Position numbers and translations under genes: made by a program
Notes under the pieces: generated by a model
Databases searched by the model: none
The model's input: the letters and a program-made list of their open reading frames with translations, nothing else
What the model was told of the DNA's origin: nothing
NCBI GenBank assembly: GCA_900540865.1
Contig: UQHH01000005.1
Location: forward strand, 19,048 to 83,047
Length of the DNA: 64,000 nucleotides
From: an uncultured Oscillospiraceae bacterium
GTDB lineage: Bacteria; Bacillota; Clostridia; Oscillospirales; Acutalibacteraceae
Reading direction: 5' to 3'
In this document: positions 26,341-35,573 of the stretch, one piece after another
Position numbering within the stretch: the first letter of the stretch is position 1
Layout: each line of letters starts with the position of its first letter

Positions 26341-27894
26341 ATGGATTTATGGTTGGCGATAGTTTTAATCGTCGTCATCGCGGCCGCATGCGGCGCCGTT
26401 GCTTTTTTTGCGGGAATCAACCACCGGAAAAAAATTGCCGAGGCGGAAATCGGCTCAGCAGAGGCGGAAGCTAAAAAAATCGTTAGCGACGCGCTGAAAA
26501 CGGCGGAAGCCAAAAAGAAGGAAACCATCTTAGAAGGCAAGGATGAAATCCACCGCTTGAGAAACGAAGCGGACAAGGAATTGGCGGACAGAAGAAGAGA
26601 GGTTCAGCGCCAGGAGCGCAGAATCCAGTCGAAGGAAGAAACGCTCGACAAAAAGCTTGAAAATCTGGAAGTCAAGGAAGAAAACGTCGCGAAGAAGCTG
26701 AAAGCGGCGGAAGAAAAGTTCAATGAGGCCGAAATGGTCAAAAAGAGCCAGTTTGAGATGCTCGAACGCATTTCCGGCTATACGGCTGAGCAGGCGAAGG
26801 ATTACCTGCTCAAAGAGCTCGAGGATGAGCTCACGCATGAAAAATCTGTTAAAATCCTCGATTATGAGCAGCAGCTCAAGGACGAGGCGGAGAATAAAGC
26901 GAGAAACGTCATTTCCCTTGCAATCCAGCGCTGTGCGGCTGACCATGTAGCTGAGGCCACGGTTTCCGTCGTCCCGCTCCCGAACGATGAGATGAAGGGC
27001 AGGATTATCGGACGCGAGGGCAGAAATATCCGCGCGATTGAAACGCTCACGGGCGTCGACCTGATTATCGACGATACGCCGGAGGCAATTACGCTTTCGA
27101 GCTTTGAGCCGGTGAGAAGGGAAGTTGCCAGGGTCGCGCTTGAAAAGCTGATTTCCGACGGCAGAATCCACCCGGCAAGAATCGAAGAAATGGTGGAGAA
27201 GGCCAGAAGAGAGGTCGAAACGACCATTAAAAAAGAAGGCGAGCGCGCCGTTATTGAGGCGGGCGTCAACGGTATCCACCCGGAGCTTGTCAAGCTGCTT
27301 GGACGCCTGCGCTACCGCACAAGCTACGGCCAGAACGTGCTCAAGCATTCGCTTGAGGTCGCGTATATTGCCGGCATGATGGCAAGCGAGCTCGGCATGG
27401 ACCCGACGGTCGCAAAACGCGCGGGCCTTTTGCACGACATAGGAAAGGCGCTTGACCACGAGATGGAGGGCTCGCATATCGAGCTCGGCGTGGAGGTTGC
27501 CAGGAAATATAAGGAAAGCGAAGCGGTCATCCACGCAATCCACGCGCATCATGGCGACGTGGAGGCAAAGACGGTCGTTGCGTGCCTGGTACAGGCAGCC
27601 GACGCGATTTCCGCCGCAAGGCCGGGAGCGCGCCGCGAAAACCTTGAAAATTACATCAAACGCTTGCAGAAGCTCGAAGAGGTTGCTTCCTCGTTCGTCG
27701 GAGTGGAAAGCTGCTTTGCAATCCAGGCAGGCCGCGAAATCCGCATTATGGTAAAGCCTGAGGTTGTAAACGACGAGAGAATGGTACCGCTCGCAAGGGA
27801 AATCTGCAAGAAGATTGAATCGGACCTTGAATATCCCGGACAGATTAAGGTGAATATCTTAAGGGAAAGCAGGGCAATCGAATACGCGAAATAA
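26341..27894 (+). CDS. rny: Ribonuclease Y
   Basis: This 517-residue membrane-anchored endoribonuclease starts mRNA decay in many Firmicutes. It has an N-terminal membrane helix (LWLAIVLIVVIAAACGAV), a long Lys/Glu coiled coil (~35-200), a KH RNA-binding domain with GRIIGREGRNIRAIE, and an HD domain with LLHDIGKALDHEMEGSH. The length and order are typical. AAGGAGG precedes the ATG at 26341, which is preferred to a GTG 12 bases upstream. It is a single-gene unit with a clear terminator. Confidence 0.95.
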   Translation: MDLWLAIVLIVVIAAACGAVAFFAGINHRKKIAEAEIGSAEAEAKKIVSDALKTAEAKKKETILEGKDEIHRLRNEADKELADRRREVQRQERRIQSKEETLDKKLENLEVKEENVAKKLKAAEEKFNEAEMVKKSQFEMLERISGYTAEQAKDYLLKELEDELTHEKSVKILDYEQQLKDEAENKARNVISLAIQRCAADHVAEATVSVVPLPNDEMKGRIIGREGRNIRAIETLTGVDLIIDDTPEAITLSSFEPVRREVARVALEKLISDGRIHPARIEEMVEKARREVETTIKKEGERAVIEAGVNGIHPELVKLLGRLRYRTSYGQNVLKHSLEVAYIAGMMASELGMDPTVAKRAGLLHDIGKALDHEMEGSHIELGVEVARKYKESEAVIHAIHAHHGDVEAKTVVACLVQAADAISAARPGARRENLENYIKRLQKLEEVASSFVGVESCFAIQAGREIRIMVKPEVVNDERMVPLAREICKKIESDLEYPGQIKVNILRESRAIEYAK

Positions 27895-27910
27895 CGAAGA
27901 ATATTAAGAG

Positions 27911-27942
27911 GAACGGGCGCCTTCGGGCGTCCGTTTTTTTCT
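27911..27942 (+). terminator. Terminator of rny
   Basis: A stem (ACGGGCGCC / GGCGTCCGT, loop TTCG) is followed by seven T residues. Confidence 0.85.
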
Positions 27943-27996
27943 TTTAGAAACGCTAATATATTTATTCGTGCTCTTTAAAAGTATTTTCTGCATGTC

Positions 27997-28028
27997 AAAA
28001 GTTGACCTCGTTTGGTCAACTTTTTCTT
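27997..28028 (+). terminator. Second hairpin before the phage-like genes
   Basis: A perfect 11-bp stem (AAAAGTTGACC / GGTCAACTTTT, 6-base loop) is followed by T-rich sequence. It can act as a terminator that insulates the phage-like genes, or as an operator palindrome. Confidence 0.6.
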
Positions 28029-28062
28029 TTTTGCAAGGGATTATGAAAGGGGGCGCGCAAAT

Positions 28063-30171
28063 TTGATAAGCGTACAAAACAAAAAAATGATTATCCCGGA
28101 AGAGGAACGGGTTTTGGGCTTCCTGGGCGATCATCTCGCAGAAAAAAGGGAATTTTTTATTTCCGGCGGCTTCAGCGAGGATATGCGGGTGCGGCTGTTT
28201 CTCCGCTTCAAAAGCGGCGCGGAAAACTTTTTTGTCCTGGAGCCGTACGGGGGGCAAAACGGCGGGACACTTTGCTGGAATATCCGAAGGGAGCACATTT
28301 TTGAAGACGGAATCGTGCAGGCGCAGCTCAAGGTTTATAAGGGCGAGGAAGAAATCTGGCACAGCAGCTCAGACTTTTTTCTGGTGCTGGAATCGCTCGA
28401 AGTATCCAACCCTCCTCAGATTCCCACAGAATTTGAGGAGCTGGAACAAAAAGTAAACGAGAAGCTAGACGCAATCAGGCAGGCATCCCTGAAAGCTCCT
28501 GTCATCGGCGAAAACGGCAACTGGTTTTTCTACCGCGAGGCTACGGGCGTATATCAGGACAGCGGTATTTCCTCCAAGGGGGAGAAGGGCGACCAGGGAG
28601 AATTGACGGAAAGCTGTGTGGAAACGGGGCATTTATCGGACAATGCGGTCACGGCTGAAAAAATTGCGGAGCATTGCATCGGCTCGCGGCAGCTTGTAAA
28701 CCAGGGGATTTTGAACGAAAGCCTCGGCAGGTACTGCGTATCGGCGGACAAAATCGAGCCGGAATGCGTAAACGGCGATAAGCTTGCCAAAAACTGTGTG
28801 ACGGCTGATAAAATCGTGGCGGGCGCGGTGACAGCCGATAAGCTTTCGCAGGACAGCAGGGACTATATTGAACGGCGCATAGAGCTAGAGAAATACAGCC
28901 TGCCGCTCGATTCTGAGAAGGTTCTTGAAATCGGCAACACCTTAAGCGGGGACAGTTACGCGCTGCGCGCATATGATGATGGTGGGGTAGCCCTTACCCA
29001 CAGCAGCGCCGGCACGGTTTTTGCATTCGACAAAAACGGCGTGCGGCAGCTCGACGGCGTGAGTACCAGCGTTTTGACGGAAACAAAAAGCGGAAGGCTT
29101 GTGACAGCCGAGCAGGGTGTGGCCGGGACAAGGCTCCATCAGTTAATAGTAAAAGGAGAATCAAGCCTCAATGAAGGGGCGGACGGCACGCAGGTACTGT
29201 CGGCATCGATCGTGTCCGCCTGTATGGAAAACGGGCGCAACCTGTTAAAGCTGAAGGAGGACCGGCGTACAGAAGGGGGCCTGACCGTAGCCTGTGACGG
29301 CGGCCTGATTTCTATCAGCGGAACGTGTACGGGGACAAACCTCTATGTCTTTGAAAAGCTTGCGCGCTTCGACGTTCCATTTACCCTCCATATCCAGGTG
29401 CTTACCGGAAGCTCGGCGGGTCCCGGCGTATATTTTATGCCGGATACGCCCATCGCGTTTAAAACACAGACAAAGTATTTTCCCAATGGAGTTCCCGACT
29501 GGAGGGGGAATCCTCTGTGGATTTCAGAAAACACAACGTTTTCCAGCGATTTCACCTGCCGTATTTGGGCAACGCCGGGTGAATCGCCCGATTTCCCTTA
29601 TGAAATGTATACGGAGCAAAGCTATAGCCTGCCGCAGGAGCTTGCCTTATACAGTACGCCGCAAAATGAATTTCGGGACACCTATGATATTCTGTCGGGC
29701 TTGAAAACTGAAAGCTGTACGGTAGTTCCCATGACGGCCGGCTGGCTGTTCAGCTATACAGAGCAGTCGGGAAACGTGGTCTGGATAACGTCTGCGGTAA
29801 GCCCTGCAAATAAACGGTATTATTTCTGTCACAACGGGACCGTTACAGATACCGCCGTAACGGATTGGCAGGGGAAACTGCAGTTAACTTTTTCAAAAGA
29901 GCTGCTCGGTATCACAAACAGCGACACGGCGGTGCAGGCGAAGGAAAAGGTACTCGCCTATTTTGGCGGCGCATATGCGGTTGTACCGCTCAAAACCCCG
30001 CAGGTAAAGCGGCTTGCACCTGTTTCTATTAGGCTTTCCGGCAGCGTATACAGCTGCAGTGCCGGAGAGCTGTCCATGACGTATGAACGCGACCTGAACG
30101 CCGCTTATCAGGAGCTTGCAGCGTTATCAAAATCGCTTGAAGCGCGTATTGCGCTGCTGGAAAAACAATAA
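28063..30171 (+). CDS. Phage-type baseplate/tail-fibre protein (BppU-like)
   Basis: The protein is about 702 residues. The TTG at 28063 is chosen because AAAGGGGG lies about 9 bases upstream and homologues begin near this point; the open frame extends further up into the hairpin. The first ~130 residues resemble phage baseplate-upper-protein N-termini. A short coiled linker (~130-150) and a GSSKGEKGDQGE-like collagen-type patch follow, then repeats of the NAVTAEKI / NCVTADKI / GAVTADKL kind typical of phage fibres. The long beta-rich C-terminal half ends in a short coiled coil (LAALSKSLEARIALLEKQ). No capsid or tail-tube genes are nearby. The receptor is unknown. Confidence 0.7.
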   Translation: MISVQNKKMIIPEEERVLGFLGDHLAEKREFFISGGFSEDMRVRLFLRFKSGAENFFVLEPYGGQNGGTLCWNIRREHIFEDGIVQAQLKVYKGEEEIWHSSSDFFLVLESLEVSNPPQIPTEFEELEQKVNEKLDAIRQASLKAPVIGENGNWFFYREATGVYQDSGISSKGEKGDQGELTESCVETGHLSDNAVTAEKIAEHCIGSRQLVNQGILNESLGRYCVSADKIEPECVNGDKLAKNCVTADKIVAGAVTADKLSQDSRDYIERRIELEKYSLPLDSEKVLEIGNTLSGDSYALRAYDDGGVALTHSSAGTVFAFDKNGVRQLDGVSTSVLTETKSGRLVTAEQGVAGTRLHQLIVKGESSLNEGADGTQVLSASIVSACMENGRNLLKLKEDRRTEGGLTVACDGGLISISGTCTGTNLYVFEKLARFDVPFTLHIQVLTGSSAGPGVYFMPDTPIAFKTQTKYFPNGVPDWRGNPLWISENTTFSSDFTCRIWATPGESPDFPYEMYTEQSYSLPQELALYSTPQNEFRDTYDILSGLKTESCTVVPMTAGWLFSYTEQSGNVVWITSAVSPANKRYYFCHNGTVTDTAVTDWQGKLQLTFSKELLGITNSDTAVQAKEKVLAYFGGAYAVVPLKTPQVKRLAPVSIRLSGSVYSCSAGELSMTYERDLNAAYQELAALSKSLEARIALLEKQ

Positions 30172-30278
30172 CGATATGCCTGTAAATTACATACCCGCAT
30201 AACGGAACATATCCATCATGACGGGTATGGAGCCGCTTATCAAACGATTAAGCGGCTTTAACTTAAAGGAGTTTGACT

Positions 30279-31196
30279 GTGGCAAGAAAAATATATTTGT
30301 CGCCCAGTAACCAGGATAACAACAAATACGCTGTGGGCGATACGAATGAAATGATACAATGCAATAAAATTGCCGCCTCCGCAAAGGAAGCGCTTGCCCG
30401 CTGTGGATTTTCTGTGAAGAAAGCGCCGCAGGGGCAGTCGATGTACGTAAGCGTAAGAGAAAGCAATGAATGGGGCGCGGATTTGCATATGCCAATCCAT
30501 ACCAACGCCTTTGACGGAAAAACGACGGGCGGAACGCTTGTGATGCTTTACAGCTCCGACGGGGACAATTACCGTGCGGGCAAAGCCATTTTAAACAGCG
30601 TAGGCCCAATTACGCCGGGCGGCGATTACACGATACGTACAAACAAAGAGCTTTATGAGCTGAACGCGACGTCCGCCACCGCCGTATATACCGAGGTGGA
30701 ATTTCACGATACAAAGGAGGGCGCGGCTTTTATTATCGGCAACACCGAAAAAATCGGGGAAGCCATAGCAAAGGGTGTGTGCAGCTTTTACGGCGTGGCA
30801 TACAAGCCGGAAGGCGGCTCAAACGACAACGGGGATGTAACCAAAGAAATGTACCGCGTGAGAAAAGCGTGGGACGACGTGAAAACTCAAATCGGCGCGT
30901 TTACCGTGCTCCAGCACGCAAAGGACATGGCAGATAAAAATTCCGGCTATTATGTATTTGACAGCAAGGGAAAAAAGGTTTATACGCCGCAGACACAGGC
31001 AAAAGCCCTGAAGCTTGAAAAAACGCCTTTGTATGTAAGCGCGACTGCCGCCAAGCAGTCGACACAGGTCAGCGGAACCTACTACCGCTGGGACGACGAG
31101 GTCGTAAGCGGCAGGGTTCGGATTACGAACAGCAGAAAAAATATTGGAAAAGCCGGCGAGGTGACCGGTTGGGTCGACTTAAAGTATACGGTATGA
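30279..31196 (+). CDS. N-acetylmuramoyl-L-alanine amidase (Amidase_3) with SPOR-like region
   Basis: This 305-residue protein cuts the peptide from muramic acid in peptidoglycan. It has the clostridial Amidase_3 pattern IYLSPSNQDNN, then TNEM, HMPIHTNAF and YTEVEFHDT. These hold the likely zinc-binding His/Glu and the catalytic Glu. Residues ~190-245 (MYRVRKAWDDVKTQIGAF...) resemble an SPOR-type repeat, and the C-terminal ~50 residues look like an SH3-type wall-binding piece. The GTG at 30279 lies 7 bases after AAAGGAG. It has no signal peptide, so like phage endolysins it needs the holin encoded next. Confidence 0.83.
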   Translation: MARKIYLSPSNQDNNKYAVGDTNEMIQCNKIAASAKEALARCGFSVKKAPQGQSMYVSVRESNEWGADLHMPIHTNAFDGKTTGGTLVMLYSSDGDNYRAGKAILNSVGPITPGGDYTIRTNKELYELNATSATAVYTEVEFHDTKEGAAFIIGNTEKIGEAIAKGVCSFYGVAYKPEGGSNDNGDVTKEMYRVRKAWDDVKTQIGAFTVLQHAKDMADKNSGYYVFDSKGKKVYTPQTQAKALKLEKTPLYVSATAAKQSTQVSGTYYRWDDEVVSGRVRITNSRKNIGKAGEVTGWVDLKYTV

Positions 31197-31239
31197 TGAA
31201 ACGCCGTTACCATTGCTTTTGACGGGAGCTGTGTGGGTA

Positions 31240-31650
31240 ATGAGCAATGTCTGGAATAAATTGAGTATGGGTACGGGAGTAATCGGGGGCTTTTTGATTT
31301 CCTTCTGGGGTGGCTGGGACAGCCTGATTTCCGCGCTGACCGCTTTGATTGTAATCGACTATATTACAGGCGTAGTCAAAGCAATTTATTTAAAAAAGCT
31401 GTCCAGTGAAATCAGCTACCGCGGGCTGCTTAAAAAGATGCTGATTTTGATTGTTGTCGGCGCGGCGGTCGTGCTGCAAAGCGTTCTGCCGGAAAATATC
31501 CCCCTGCGTGAAATTACAATCATGTTTTTTATCTGTAATGAGGGAATCTCCATTTTGGAAAACGCCGCGGCGATAATACCCATCCCAGAAAAGCTCAAAA
31601 ATGTACTGCTGCAGCTGCGCGGCAGCTCAGAAAATGAAAAAAAGAAATAA
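31240..31650 (+). CDS. Phage holin (holin/toxin-secretion family)
   Basis: This 136-residue small membrane protein has about three to four hydrophobic segments and the family motif ALTALIVIDYITGVVKAI followed by SYRGLLKKMLILIVV. The C-terminus is charged (SSENEKKK). It resembles Phage_holin_4_1 proteins that let endolysin cross the membrane or help secrete toxins. The ATG at 31240 has GGGAG about 11 bases upstream; an upstream GTG is possible. It closes the phage-like trio and is followed by a strong terminator. Confidence 0.85.
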   Translation: MSNVWNKLSMGTGVIGGFLISFWGGWDSLISALTALIVIDYITGVVKAIYLKKLSSEISYRGLLKKMLILIVVGAAVVLQSVLPENIPLREITIMFFICNEGISILENAAAIIPIPEKLKNVLLQLRGSSENEKKK

Positions 31651-31661
31651 TCGCGCAATCG

Positions 31662-31697
31662 GCGCGCCGGAGTCTTACGGCCCGGCGCGCTTTTTTG
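31662..31697 (+). terminator. Terminator after the holin gene
   Basis: A 9-bp GC-rich stem (GCGCGCCGG / CCGGCGCGC) is followed by TTTTTTG. Confidence 0.9.
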
Positions 31698-31714
31698 TTT
31701 TTTTCTGCCGGTTG

Positions 31715-31743
31715 TTGTAGAAAAGCGGAAAACCTGTTATAAT
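31715..31743 (+). promoter_or_regulatory. Promoter of the thyX operon
   Basis: TTGTAG, a 17-base spacer and TATAAT lie about 50 bases before the thyX start. Confidence 0.65.
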
Positions 31744-31791
31744 CCTTCATATATGCGAAAAAATAAAATGAATAGGAAATGGGGAACGACA

Positions 31792-32574
31792 ATGCCAGCC
31801 AAGGTCACATTATTAGCTTTTACGCCGAATCCGGAGCAGACGGTCGCGTGCGCGGCGAAGCTTTGCTACTCGCCGTCGGACATTGCAACCGTAAAGGATG
31901 GGCTAACTGAGGAAAAGACGTCCGCGTTTGTGGACATGCTGGCGGCAATCGGACACGAAAGCCCAATTGAACACGCGAGCTTTACGTTCGGCATCGAGGG
32001 CGTTTCCCGCGCGCTGCTCGCGCAGATTACGCGCCACAGGCTTGCTTCCTACAGCGTGCAGAGCCAGCGGTATGTCACGGAGGCGCAGTTTGAGTACGTT
32101 CTGCCGCCTGAAATCGCGGCTGTGCCGCAGGCAAGGGAGGAGTTCCTCCGCGCGATGGAGGAGGACCAGCGCCATTACGATAGGATAACCGCTATATTAA
32201 AAGAAAAGCATCAAAAAGAATATATGCGCAATGGGCTTGATGAGAAGGAAGCGGCAAAAAAAGCGGAGAAGCAGGCCATTGAGGACGCGCGTTTCGTTCT
32301 GCCGAACGCCTGCTGTACAAAAATGATTTGTACGTTCAACGCGCGCAGCCTGATGAACTTTTTCTCCCACCGCTGCTGCAACCGGGCGCAGTGGGAAATA
32401 CGCGACGTCGCCATGCAGATGCTGAGCCTATGCCTGGAGGCCGCGCCCTCGCTCTTTAAGAAAGCGGGCCCGCCCTGCACGCGAGGCGGCTGCACAGAAG
32501 GGAAAATGACCTGTGGAAAGGCAAAAGAGGTCAGGGAAGCGTTTGCAAAGATGCGGGAGAAGGCGGAGCGGTAA
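31792..32574 (+). CDS. thyX: FAD-dependent thymidylate synthase
   Basis: This 260-residue flavin-dependent enzyme converts dUMP to dTMP using methylene-THF and NAD(P)H. The ThyX signature RHRLASYSVQSQRY (RHR-x7-S) and HESPIEHASFTFGIEGVSR are clear. The ATG at 31792 follows GGGGA at good spacing; upstream in-frame codons lack this. The last base of the gene is the first base of tmk, giving a direct dUMP-to-dTDP route in one operon. Confidence 0.95.
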   Translation: MPAKVTLLAFTPNPEQTVACAAKLCYSPSDIATVKDGLTEEKTSAFVDMLAAIGHESPIEHASFTFGIEGVSRALLAQITRHRLASYSVQSQRYVTEAQFEYVLPPEIAAVPQAREEFLRAMEEDQRHYDRITAILKEKHQKEYMRNGLDEKEAAKKAEKQAIEDARFVLPNACCTKMICTFNARSLMNFFSHRCCNRAQWEIRDVAMQMLSLCLEAAPSLFKKAGPPCTRGGCTEGKMTCGKAKEVREAFAKMREKAER

Positions 32575-33242
32575 TGGCAAAGCTGATTGTAATAGAAGGG
32601 CTCGACGGCAGCGGCAAGGCGACGCAGGCACGGCTGCTTGAGGAAAGGCTTGAAGGAATGGGAAAAGAGGTAAGAAAGCTTACCTTCCCGGATTATGACA
32701 ATCCGTCGTCAGCGCTCGTGCGGATGTACCTCGACGGCGTGTTCGGCGATAAGCCGGATGACGTCAACGCTTATGCGGCGTCGGCGTTTTACGCGGTCGA
32801 CCGGTACGCAAGCTACCGGCAGTTTTGGGAAAGCGACTATCATAGCGGCAAAATTATACTTGCAGACCGGTATGCGACCTCCAATGCGATATATCAGCTT
32901 ACTAAGGTTGAAACGTCACAGTGGGACAATTTTCTCGGCTGGATTGAGGATTTTGAATATCAGAAGCTAGAGATTCCGCAGCCCGACCTGGTGATATATC
33001 TCGACATGCCGCCGGATGTTTCACAAAAGCTTATGTCGCTGCGCTACGGCGGCGATGAAAGCAAGAAGGATTTACACGAAAGCAACCGCGCTTTCTTAGC
33101 GCAATGCCGGCAGTCCGCGCTTTACGCGGCAAAACGGTACGGCTGGAAAATCATATCCTGCGCGCGGGGGGAACAACCGCGCGCGATTGAAGAAATCGGG
33201 CGGGACGTGCTCACAGCGGCGCAGGCCGTCTTAACAAATTAA
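32574..33242 (+). CDS. tmk: Thymidylate kinase
   Basis: This 222-residue kinase phosphorylates dTMP to dTDP. It has the P-loop EGLDGSGKATQA, the DRY-type segment ILADRYATSNAIYQ and the lid region LRYGGDESKKD. The ATG overlaps the thyX stop, so the two are translationally coupled. The form is longer than E. coli Tmk but common among Clostridia. Confidence 0.93.
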   Translation: MAKLIVIEGLDGSGKATQARLLEERLEGMGKEVRKLTFPDYDNPSSALVRMYLDGVFGDKPDDVNAYAASAFYAVDRYASYRQFWESDYHSGKIILADRYATSNAIYQLTKVETSQWDNFLGWIEDFEYQKLEIPQPDLVIYLDMPPDVSQKLMSLRYGGDESKKDLHESNRAFLAQCRQSALYAAKRYGWKIISCARGEQPRAIEEIGRDVLTAAQAVLTN

Positions 33243-33263
33243 AAAGCTGAGGGATTATCTAAA

Positions 33264-34163
33264 ATGCTGGAATTTAAGGAACCGACGATAGAGGACAGGC
33301 TGTGGGTAAACGAGCTGGTCGAACGCGAGGGCAGGGATAAGACCCTTTTGAGCTATGACGTCGCGTTCGGGACGAATTTTGTCTGGCGCGGCATGTACCA
33401 TATAAAAATTTGCCGTTACAGGGATTTTGTCCTGAAAACCTTTGGAAAAGACGAAAAGACCATTCGCTACGCGTTTCCCGTTGGCCAGGGCGATATGAAG
33501 GAAGCGCTCGGCGCGCTGATGGAGGACGCGCGGGAGCGTGGGCTCAAGCCCTGCTTTGGCGGTGTGACCAAGGAGCAGATGGAGCTGCTCGAAGCCTGCT
33601 TCCCCGGCGATTTTACTTTCCGGGAGGACCGCGACTATTTTGAGTATATTTACCTCGCGGAGGATTTGGCGGAGCTCAAAGGTCGGAAATACCACGGCAA
33701 ACGCAACCATATCTCTAAATTCAAAAACCAGTACGATTACACGTTTGAGCTGATTAACAATGATAATAAAAAAGACGCACTGCTCGTTTCTAAGCTTTGG
33801 TGCGAGCAGAACGTGCTCGGCAGCGACAACGGCCTGACGCATGAAATATGTGCAATCAGGGAGGCGTTTCGGTATTTCGACGAGCTGGGCTTTCAGGGCG
33901 CCATTATTAAAATAGACGGAAAGCCTGTCGCGATGACGGCTGGGGAACGTGTCTGCAATGACGTATTTGTCGTGCATTTTGAAAAAGCGCTGCCCGGCTA
34001 CGACGGGCTGTATACCGCAATCAACAACTTTTTTGCAAGGGAACTTACAGGGTATAAGTACATCAACAGGGAAGAGGACCTCGGCATCGAAGGGCTGCGC
34101 AAGGCAAAGCTTTCTTACAGGCCGAGCATATTGCTGGAAGAATATGAGGGCTGTGCGCAATGA
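33264..34163 (+). CDS. DUF2156 protein (phosphatidylglycerol lysyltransferase C-domain-like)
   Basis: This 299-residue cytoplasmic protein consists of two GNAT-like halves. The second half (from about residue 135, GRKYHGKRNHISKFKNQY) resembles the aminoacyl-transferase domain of MprF (DUF2156). It has no membrane segments, so it is not a full MprF lipid flippase. It may transfer an amino acid or acyl group to an unknown acceptor. Its stop overlaps the next acetyltransferase gene. Confidence 0.75.
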   Translation: MLEFKEPTIEDRLWVNELVEREGRDKTLLSYDVAFGTNFVWRGMYHIKICRYRDFVLKTFGKDEKTIRYAFPVGQGDMKEALGALMEDARERGLKPCFGGVTKEQMELLEACFPGDFTFREDRDYFEYIYLAEDLAELKGRKYHGKRNHISKFKNQYDYTFELINNDNKKDALLVSKLWCEQNVLGSDNGLTHEICAIREAFRYFDELGFQGAIIKIDGKPVAMTAGERVCNDVFVVHFEKALPGYDGLYTAINNFFARELTGYKYINREEDLGIEGLRKAKLSYRPSILLEEYEGCAQ

Positions 34164-35017
34164 GCGCCTATCTGACAGCGCCGCAGGAGAGAGCGGAGGA
34201 GCTCAAACGGCTCTACCAAACCTGCTTTGAGGAAAAGGACGAGGCGGTACGCGTTTTATTTGAGGAATATGGCTTGGCCCGGTACGGCTATGCCGCTCTG
34301 TGCGGCGGGGAAATCGCGGCCGCGCTCTATTTGCTGCCATCCCAGGCTGCAGAAAATGGGCGCGCGGTACAGGCGCATTACCTGTTTGCGGCGGGTACGC
34401 TCCCGAAATACCGCGGCAGGGGGCTCATGAACGGGCTGATTCGTTACGCGCTATCCTGTGCCGCCGCGCGCGGCGACAGGTATTCCGCGCTGCTGCCCGC
34501 GGGCAGGGGGCTGTACCAGTTTTACGCGCGGTTTGGGTACAGGCCCGTATTCCGTGCAAAATGTACCGCGGTGACGCAGCCGCGGCTGCTTAGCCTGCCG
34601 GAAGAGACGTGCAAGGTCATAAAATGTTCATTTGACAAGCTGGCCGGTTTACGGTTTAATATATTGTTAGAGCAAAACGGAAGCCTTTTGTGGGACAGCA
34701 GCCATCTTGCGCTTGCCCAAAGGCTTTCGGGACAGTACGGCGGCGCGCTGTTTACGGCAGACAAGGGCGCGGTTTATTATATGCGCGAGGGACAGGAAGT
34801 CTATGCGCATGAAATTATCTGTAGGGACGCGGATTTAAAAGCTTTGCTCAAAACGTTTGCTATGCAGGTTCCTGCAAAGCTTTACCGGCTGAAGCTGCCG
34901 GGTTTTCTCGGCAGCGGCGGCAGAGTGGCGCGCTTCGGCATGATTATGCCCCTCTGCAAGGACGCGCTGCCGCCCGCCGCTATGCGCTGCCCCTACCTGG
35001 GGCTGGCGCTTGACTGA
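34160..35017 (+). CDS. GNAT-family acetyltransferase (Eis-like architecture)
   Basis: This 285-residue protein has an N-terminal GNAT domain with CoA-binding loop LPKYRGRGLMNGLIRYAL and FYARFGYRPVF. The C-terminal ~140 residues resemble the second half of Eis-like proteins. The start codon overlaps the DUF2156 stop by 4 bases. The substrate is unknown. Co-transcription with thymidylate and folate genes may be only positional. Confidence 0.75.
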   Translation: MSAYLTAPQERAEELKRLYQTCFEEKDEAVRVLFEEYGLARYGYAALCGGEIAAALYLLPSQAAENGRAVQAHYLFAAGTLPKYRGRGLMNGLIRYALSCAAARGDRYSALLPAGRGLYQFYARFGYRPVFRAKCTAVTQPRLLSLPEETCKVIKCSFDKLAGLRFNILLEQNGSLLWDSSHLALAQRLSGQYGGALFTADKGAVYYMREGQEVYAHEIICRDADLKALLKTFAMQVPAKLYRLKLPGFLGSGGRVARFGMIMPLCKDALPPAAMRCPYLGLALD

Positions 35018-35033
35018 AAAGGAGGTACGACAC

Positions 35034-35573
35034 ATGATATATGTTTTTCTTGCCGACGGCTTTGAAGAAACCGAGGCGCTTACGACCGTGGATATTTTAA
35101 GGCGTGCGCAGCTCGATGTGCGCACGGCGGGCGTAGGGACAAAACAGGTTACCGGCTCGCACGGTATTACGGTCGTTGCGGATATGACGGAAGCTGAGAT
35201 TGAAAAAGATACGATAACCGCTGTCGTCCTGCCCGGCGGAATGCCGGGTACACGCAATCTTGAACAGTCGGAAGCAGTTCAGGATTGTGTGCGTTATTGT
35301 GTGGAAAACGAGCGTTTTATCTGCGCAATCTGCGCGGCGCCCTCTATTTTAGCGCACATGGGCCTTTTGGACGGCAAGAATGCTACCTGCTTTCCTTCCT
35401 TTGAAAAGGAGCTTATAAACGCAAGGATAACCGGCGCCCCGGCTGTGGCAGACGGAAAAATCATAACCGGGAAGGGCGCGGGGGCGACGGTGGAATTTGC
35501 GCTGCTCGCCGTAGAAAAAATGGCGGGTAAGGAAATATCCGCCGAGGTAAGGGCGGCTCTCCAATGCCCGTAA
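35034..35573 (+). CDS. DJ-1/PfpI family protein
   Basis: This 179-residue protein has the DJ-1 fold. It has the conserved glutamate loop LADGFEETEAL, the nucleophile-elbow cysteine in ICAICAAPSILAHMGLL, and GATVEFALLAVEKM near the end. Family members are deglycase- or chaperone-like; the exact reaction is uncertain. AAGGAGGT lies 8 bases before the ATG. Its end overlaps the next gene by 10 bases. Confidence 0.88.
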   Translation: MIYVFLADGFEETEALTTVDILRRAQLDVRTAGVGTKQVTGSHGITVVADMTEAEIEKDTITAVVLPGGMPGTRNLEQSEAVQDCVRYCVENERFICAICAAPSILAHMGLLDGKNATCFPSFEKELINARITGAPAVADGKIITGKGAGATVEFALLAVEKMAGKEISAEVRAALQCP

